Positions 58,814 through 64,000 of a stretch of DNA of 64,000 nucleotides are shown here, in pieces (position 1 is the stretch's first letter; every line of letters begins with the position of its first letter). Under the pieces are notes generated by a model, which worked only from the letters and a program-made list of their open reading frames with translations, had not been told where the DNA came from and did not search any database. A program made the position numbers and the translations under genes. Origin of the DNA: Corallium rubrum (taxonomy: Eukaryota > Cnidaria > Anthozoa > Scleralcyonacea > Coralliidae); assembly GCA_964035015.1 (NCBI GenBank), contig OZ036014.1, forward strand, positions 5,175,495 through 5,239,494, written 5' to 3'.

Positions 58814-58997
58814 CTATTAGAACGAAAAAGGTTAAATGTTAAATTAATGTTATAATGTACAGTACACATACAAAGTTGTGGCAACTTCATTGTACTGTTG
58901 CAATTACACTGTTAGTACAATTCCAATTTCAATGTACTGTATTGTACAGGTAAGGAGGTACAGTGTATTTCTATATTGGTTCTTATAATAATTTATG

Positions 58998-59033
<36 letters not shown>

Positions 59034-60304
59034 TATTCAGTAATTATAATGACTAGTTTGCCACTTGAAGAAAATATGAATTTTGAGACTATGCAGAGAA
59101 TTTAGGATGGACAATTTTTTGTGTTTGATTGATTTTTCTATAAATTGACCTTCACACTTCACAATGTATAAATTTGCTCATTACGAGAGACTAATTCCTT
59201 TGTAGCCATGGCACATTAGGCATTGTTTACCACGAAGTAAAAAAAACAAAAAACGAACAAAACTCTCCAGTGAATCTGGTCAGAAAATTACTTCTTTTGT
59301 GATATACAACAGCCATTTGAAGTATTATTTTTACCTAGCAAAATAAAACGTACACTGTATGTAATTGTTGTATGTAATTGCCAATTTATTAAAAGCATAT
59401 TTTGCCAACTGGAAAATTACTTTTTACAAATTTTTGACCAAGAAAATAATAAGAAAATTCCTTATACACAAAAAAATTGGCATTATTTCTATTCATTATA
59501 CTCTGGAAAAGAATAGGTGCTCGACAAATCAAATGCCTTGTTATGACAAATCTGTTTTATAAAATAGAATGAAATATGCTAAAACTTTGGGTATTTGCAT
59601 CTTACATCATTATTATTTGCGTCTTACATTATTGATATCATGTTGGATGACTTAAAAGGTTTCTCTGCATTTACAATTAAAATTCCAACATGGCAAAAAT
59701 ATTATTATTTCTTGAATCTCTGGGGATTGGTTGCACCGATAGAAATATAGAGAAAAAGAATCGAAAAATTATAAAATAGAGCTTCCAACAACCCTTGACA
59801 CATGTATGCCCCCCTGCAATTGACCCCCCCCCCCCCGATTAAGGGCAAACACAATAGAAGGCACAGTTTTCGGATGCTGCTGAAATAAGCGTCTAATGAG
59901 AACTTTCAAAGTCAAGTGTAAAACCCTCTTTACTTTGCCCATACCCGCTACTCCGAGCAACGATGTATTAAAATTTATTTGATTTCGTTGTTCGGAGTGG
60001 CATCTACAGTGTGTCCTTTAAAGTAAGCATTTCAACGACCAAAGTTTGCGTAAACCAAATATTTTTAGTTTGCGTATTAATAATTTCTAAAACTATGCCT
60101 CTTGTTCTGCGCCTTGTATGGATGAGTAATGAGTTTTCCAGCGTCTTTATATTTTGTGGGGTCTTACTCTTATTTCGAAATATCCCATAAACGATTTTTA
60201 CGAACGATGTCAATAGGCTGAATGAACATCGATCGGTTGCGGTTTTTATCAAAAAAATTGGTCATACGTCTAAACGTAGGCTAGCACAAAATGTTCCATC
60301 TTAC
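58814..60304. other. Transposase intron 1
   Basis: No gene. (AT)n at 59000-59030, a poly-C stretch at 59826-59838 and general AT-rich sequence. Confidence 0.6.
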
Positions 60305-60479
60305 CTGAACTTGTAACACTTTCACTATCCAATTCTTCACTATCCGATTCTTCCAAGACAAGCTGGGTATGCTGTCCTAGCAACTCACGTTGTCTCTTCC
60401 TTTCGTGTCTCTCTAACGTTGATCTTGAAACTAGTTGATCACAATGGCCACACATGTGAAGATCTTGTAATCCATCCAT
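60305..60479 (-). CDS. CACTA transposase, exon 1: zinc-finger-like N-terminus
   Basis: 58 codons from ATG at 60479: MDGLQDLHMCGHCDQLVSRS, then a helix with HERKRQREL. CX2C followed by His resembles the N-terminal zinc motif of animal EnSpm transposases. It continues with an acidic Ser/Glu stretch and ends in phase 1 at GTAAGA. Confidence 0.7.
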
Positions 60480-60839
60480 ATTGTAGTAGTATTTTCCCAA
60501 ATTCTATTCAAACCAACCTTATAGTTATATACGCAAATAGTCGCAACCACACAGATCGAAGCAGAGATCAAATCAGGTGTATTTTACTCACATTTCAAGG
60601 AATAAGATTGACAGGAAATTGTGGTTTGTTGTTGCTAGGTTATGAGTAAACAAAGATCAACAAATAGTTTAAACGTCCAGTTTTGTTGACTCAGTTCTCC
60701 ATCGTAAGTTAAAATTACTTCTATAGACAATTTGACTCATAAAGCAGAAAAATAAGTCAACAAAGCCATTCTCTCTAGCGCGGCATCAATTAATTAACAA
60801 CGGGATATTAAGTTATTCTGGATCTATTGTCAAGCCAGC

Positions 60840-61198
60840 TGTCAACATTTAAGTGAACTTACTAAACTCTTGAAAGTGTATTTAAAGGTACGCTGAGCTT
60901 TAATGGTAATTAAAGGTGCAACTAAAGCCATAGTAAAGGATTTCTCTAACTTTACTGAGATTTAAGTGTAACTTAATTACATTTAAAGTTCCACGTCAAC
61001 TTTAATGACACTTTATGATATATATTAAAGGTCCTTAAAGTCTTTGGTCCTTATATCTTAATTAAATGTAACTTAAAATGACATTTTAACGTTTAATGGC
61101 TTTAAGGTAAACTTAAATACTCCTTAAAGTTAATGGATTAACTTTAAGGAGATTTAAGTGCCCATTAAAGGTAATTAAATCTCAAATTTCGTCCTGTG
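60840..61198. repeat. Right terminal and subterminal repeats of the CACTA element
   Basis: Many copies of TTTAAGTG, CTTTAATG and TTTAAAG-type motifs, mirror-like to 43451-43860, ending in the 13-bp TIR. Confidence 0.75.
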
Positions 61199-61201
61199 TA
61201 T

Positions 61202-61737
61202 TCTGGGGAGGATAAATTTACTGGGACACCGGCTGTATGAGGAGTCGTTTATAGCGACGCCGCGATTGCAGATTTGAGTTTTTGATTGCGTGCATGTATA
61301 AATTAAGAAACGAGACATAGGCCTAACCGGTGTTAGCAATAGTATTTTTTGAATCCGGTTAGCCTAAGTGTGTTCCTGATTAGTGTTGACAAGGGAAAAA
61401 GCTACTTACAGTAGTAGTATAGCATTGATGAATATATATGGCAGAACATGCGAAATTCCTAGGAGACTTTTCCTGTACAAAGCTACATTGAATATACCTT
61501 CCTGTTATTATTATGTAATTAAAAAATAAAACTATAGAGATCTGTTAGTGTATTTGTTCAAAGAAATTAAACACTATTAAGACTCCATATACTATATAGC
61601 TTCCTCTTCGGAGTACATTTATTTTGACGTACCGGATACTTTTTGTAAGAGTACTTCCCTGTTGTTGTTTCGGGAAATATGAACCGATAAAGGGGTATAC
61701 TCCTCATTGATATCAGGAGATATATAATCATGCAACA

Positions 61738-61813
<76 letters not shown>

Positions 61814-61835
61814 GTATGAAAACGCTCAGAATTAC
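61202..61835. other. Intron 1 between the CACTA element and exon 1
   Basis: No gene. A long (TA)n run at 61740-61812 lies 24 bases inside the splice donor of exon 1. Confidence 0.7.
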
Positions 61836-61878
61836 CTGTCAAAACGACAAATGCAGTCCAGAGAAACAGGAACCTCAT
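61836..61878 (-). CDS. Exon 1: start codon and signal peptide of the modular extracellular gene
   Basis: The ATG opens a 14-residue hydrophobic stretch (MRFLFLWTAFVVLT), followed by a donor CAG|GTAATT. The exon ends in phase 1 with a G. The exon at 39114 begins with AT, so the joined codon is GAT (Asp) and the reading frame continues LT-D-ALPN. No other candidate signal exon was seen between 39.1 and 61.8 kb. The 22.7-kb intron is mostly the CACTA element. An alternative is that this exon belongs to a different secreted gene, since the exon at 14579 would also accept it in phase. Confidence 0.6.
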
Positions 61879-62377
61879 ACTTTATTTCGATGACACCAAC
61901 AAGTTTGAGAGATTAAAGGCTTCAAAATTAAAACTAAAACCAAAATGAAAGGGATTAATTATTAGCTTCCATCTGGACATCTTTTGTTGCGTTTCCCAGC
62001 TATACGAAAGAATAGCGAGCAAGCTCTTGATTTGCATAAGTTTTTAGATTGCTGTTTTGATACGCTAGCAAGTATATATTGCATGTTATTATAACCCTTG
62101 CATGTACACTCACTATTTCCTCCTTGCTTTAATAAAGAAACTAACTAAAGTAGCAGAAGGAATATTGGAGTGTCCATATCTATCTTTCTACGTCTTTTTG
62201 CTGTGTGGCACGATCTGTACTCTCTGCGTGTGTTCCTATTAAAGGAAGCGAATCGGAAATATACTTAAACTAACAGTACACCTATTCATACCAAAAAATC
62301 GTCTACTCTATTCTGAAGTCCAAAGAGCTTAACTTCAGTTTCGCATACACTGTTAAAACAATAGTATACAGTGTAAA

Positions 62378-62530
62378 TATAGTAAGGTTAGATATACTGC
62401 CGAAACAGAGAACGTAGGAGTCTAACGTTTCGAGCGAAGGCCCTTCGGTTCTCTCTGACGAAGGGCCTTCGCTCGAAACGTTAGACTCCTACGTTCTCTG
62501 TTTCGGCAGTATATCTAACCTTACTATATT
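62378..62530. repeat. Inverted repeat with CTGACGA...CGAAACG motif
   Basis: Arms of about 72 bp (AATATAGTAAGGTTAGATAT at the left, its complement at the right) around an 8-base loop. Each arm carries CTCGAAACGTTAG. Similar in design to 54720-55045. Confidence 0.8.
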
Positions 62531-63251
62531 TCGATTGTTGTTTCAACACTGCCTACGCAGCACGCTACTTTTCTGTAACCCGGTTAAAACAGCCGGATAA
62601 AGCCAAATTACGATTGGACTAGCTTAGCCCGGACAGGTGACTAGCTTTAGTGTGAATTATTGCGCAATATTTTCTCCCTGCTATATTCGACGGTACAAGC
62701 ATGGACATACTTATTGCATAAATTTTAGGAATTTTTGTCACAAACGTGGAGCAAGATTAAATTTGTGTTTAGTTTTTTTCGATTTTGCATATACCCCCAC
62801 GAAGTTGTAACGAGACGCTATAGTTTCCAGTTGTATATATGTTAGGGTAGTTGACTAACCTGGCTAATTCTGACGTGTCTTCCGTCGTTTGTTGAGTGAA
62901 ATTCGATCTGACCTAAATGAAAGCAAATATGCTACTTTTAATGCCTCAACTCCCGCTGGTTAAGATTGACATGTCAAGAAATATTCGTCATAGTTTAGCC
63001 GTTTAGGTCGCTGGAAGCCAGCCAGCTTTGTCTTAATGGATTTGCCCCCACAACACCATCGAGCAAGCGATTTGCAATTCTCTTCAACTCACGCTGCATG
63101 CACTTTACTTTTTGGGTTAGACTCTTGTGTTTTATATAATCCAGAACAGCTGAACTTACTAACTTGACCTGCCCTAACCCGTAGAATACTTTGCATTATT
63201 ATATTCGAGCTAATGAATAATTATGTTTTTTCTATAGAAGGAATAGAATAT

Positions 63252-63337
63252 TATAAATAAGTTTTGTGGAAACACCACGTAAAATATTTCTTTGCAAAGA
63301 AATATTTTGCGTGGTGTTTCCACAAAACTTATTTATA
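63252..63337. repeat. 86-bp near-perfect palindrome
   Basis: TATAAATAAGTTTTGTGGAA and its complement with no spacer; only one or two mispairs. It shares GTGGTGTTTCCAC with 2195-2215 and 3935-4010. Confidence 0.85.
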
Positions 63338-63641
63338 TTACTTTATCGCCATGAAAACGTTCAAAGAATGAATAGAATATTCTTAAAAAAATGAGACCAT
63401 ACAATTTGAATGTGAGGTAATAAGGGCGACATTTTTCTTCAACTTGCGTTGCGTTGCAAGTTGAAAAGCGTTGGTCCGTTCTGCGCATGTACGAAACTAA
63501 TGTTTACATCTCTATTTAGAAAAAATTTACTGATACCTTATTCAAGATTGTAAGATTTTCTTGCTAATCCTCTTCATTACTTGTACCCAAAACAAAACAT
63601 TTTCAGAAGACCACACGCATCCCCGCTATGTCGATAAAATC

Positions 63642-63800
63642 CAGTGCTGTGAGTAACTTCGTTACAAGTAACTAGTTACATGTAATCGTTACTTTTTTGA
63701 GTAACTTTACTGGTAACTAGTTACTTTTTTCAGAAGGTAACTGTAACTAGTTATAAAAAATAGGAATAAAAAGTAACGATAACTAGTTACATCTGCCGTC
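63642..63800. mobile_element. Fragment of a hAT-like GTAAC-rich repeat
   Basis: Starts CAGTGCTGTGAGTAAC and contains many GTTAC/GTAAC and ACTAGTTAC motifs in both directions, typical of non-autonomous hAT ends. The right end was not found in the window. Confidence 0.4.
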
Positions 63801-64000
63801 GAGAGCGCCGTTACTTTTTGCGATATCCATAATACTCCCAACCTCGCCGAGTCGTCTTTCAACGTCGTACTCAGGCTCGAATCTTCGTCACACGCCGCTG
63901 CAATGCATTCTGGACAATCTATATGCAAATGCGATATTAATACATGTGCATTTATTCATTCATTCGTCGACGTGAGCGAATACACACGCAGTAGCGCATC

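Larger units (their letters stand above)
43451..61198. mobile_element. CACTA/EnSpm DNA transposon, 17.7 kb, carrying three genes
   Basis: Ends CACAGGACGAAAT (43451) and ATTTCGTCCTGTG (to 61198) are perfect inverted repeats. The 3-bp target duplication TAT (43448-43450, 61199-61201) is what CACTA elements make. Both subterminal regions (43460-43860 and 60840-61190) are packed with short motifs such as TTTAAGTG and CCTTAAAG in both orientations, as expected for transposase-binding repeats. The cargo is a basic coiled-coil gene (minus), a protein kinase gene (plus) and a Tnp2-type transposase gene (minus). Later insertions sit inside it. Located in intron 1 of the modular gene. Confidence 0.92.
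61879..64000. other. Upstream flank of the modular gene; repeats only
   Basis: No convincing coding sequence is visible. The first hundred bases upstream of the ATG should hold the 5' UTR and promoter, but I see no clear TATA box. Further out are an inverted repeat (62378-62530), an 86-bp palindrome (63252-63337) and the left part of a hAT-like GTAAC-rich repeat from about 63642. Confidence 0.5.

Overview
The window is animal nuclear DNA, AT-rich and crowded with repeats. Short-phase introns, secreted-protein modules (YWTD propeller, EGF, WAP, sushi, HYR, Kazal), a Ty3/gypsy element, a CACTA/EnSpm element, hAT-like elements, a LINE tail and many foldback elements all fit an early-branching marine invertebrate such as a cnidarian or sponge; the sequence alone does not settle which.

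Host gene (minus strand, the whole window). A signal-peptide exon at 61836-61878 joins in phase to a ten-exon module at 39114-15408 (YWTD propeller, EGF, YWTD propeller, a novel Cys-rich exon, WAP-like, EGF, sushi). A second copy of the module follows at 14579-6976, then HYR, HYR, follistatin/Kazal, HYR, Kazal and Kazal exons down to 601. The gene runs off the left edge; about 2,070 residues are encoded here. Every module starts and ends in phase 1, which explains how the cassette could be duplicated. The second-copy sushi exon is broken by a 67-bp deletion, but skipping it keeps the frame.

Insertions in host introns. (1) 17283-33033: a young Ty3/gypsy element on the minus strand with 202-bp LTRs, a 4-bp target duplication and a clear -1 frameshift signal between gag and pol. 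Its 5' LTR is split by a 1-kb LINE tail, and its gag is split by a 9.1-kb foldback element (22007-31129). That element has perfect terminal inverted repeats and two inverted arrays of a 9-bp unit in two variants. (2) 43451-61198: a 17.7-kb CACTA/EnSpm element in intron 1, with 13-bp termini and a TAT target duplication. It carries a Tnp2-type transposase (with two frame breaks), a five-exon basic coiled-coil gene and, unexpectedly, a complete-looking protein kinase gene. A hAT-like element (50268-52573, perfect 8-bp target duplication) sits inside a kinase intron.

The strongest candidate for something undescribed is the kinase-bearing CACTA element. Next are the two-variant foldback element and the unusual extracellular gene with its duplicated ten-exon cassette. 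The rest is minisatellites, microsatellites, a tRNA-like tandem array and small inverted-repeat elements.
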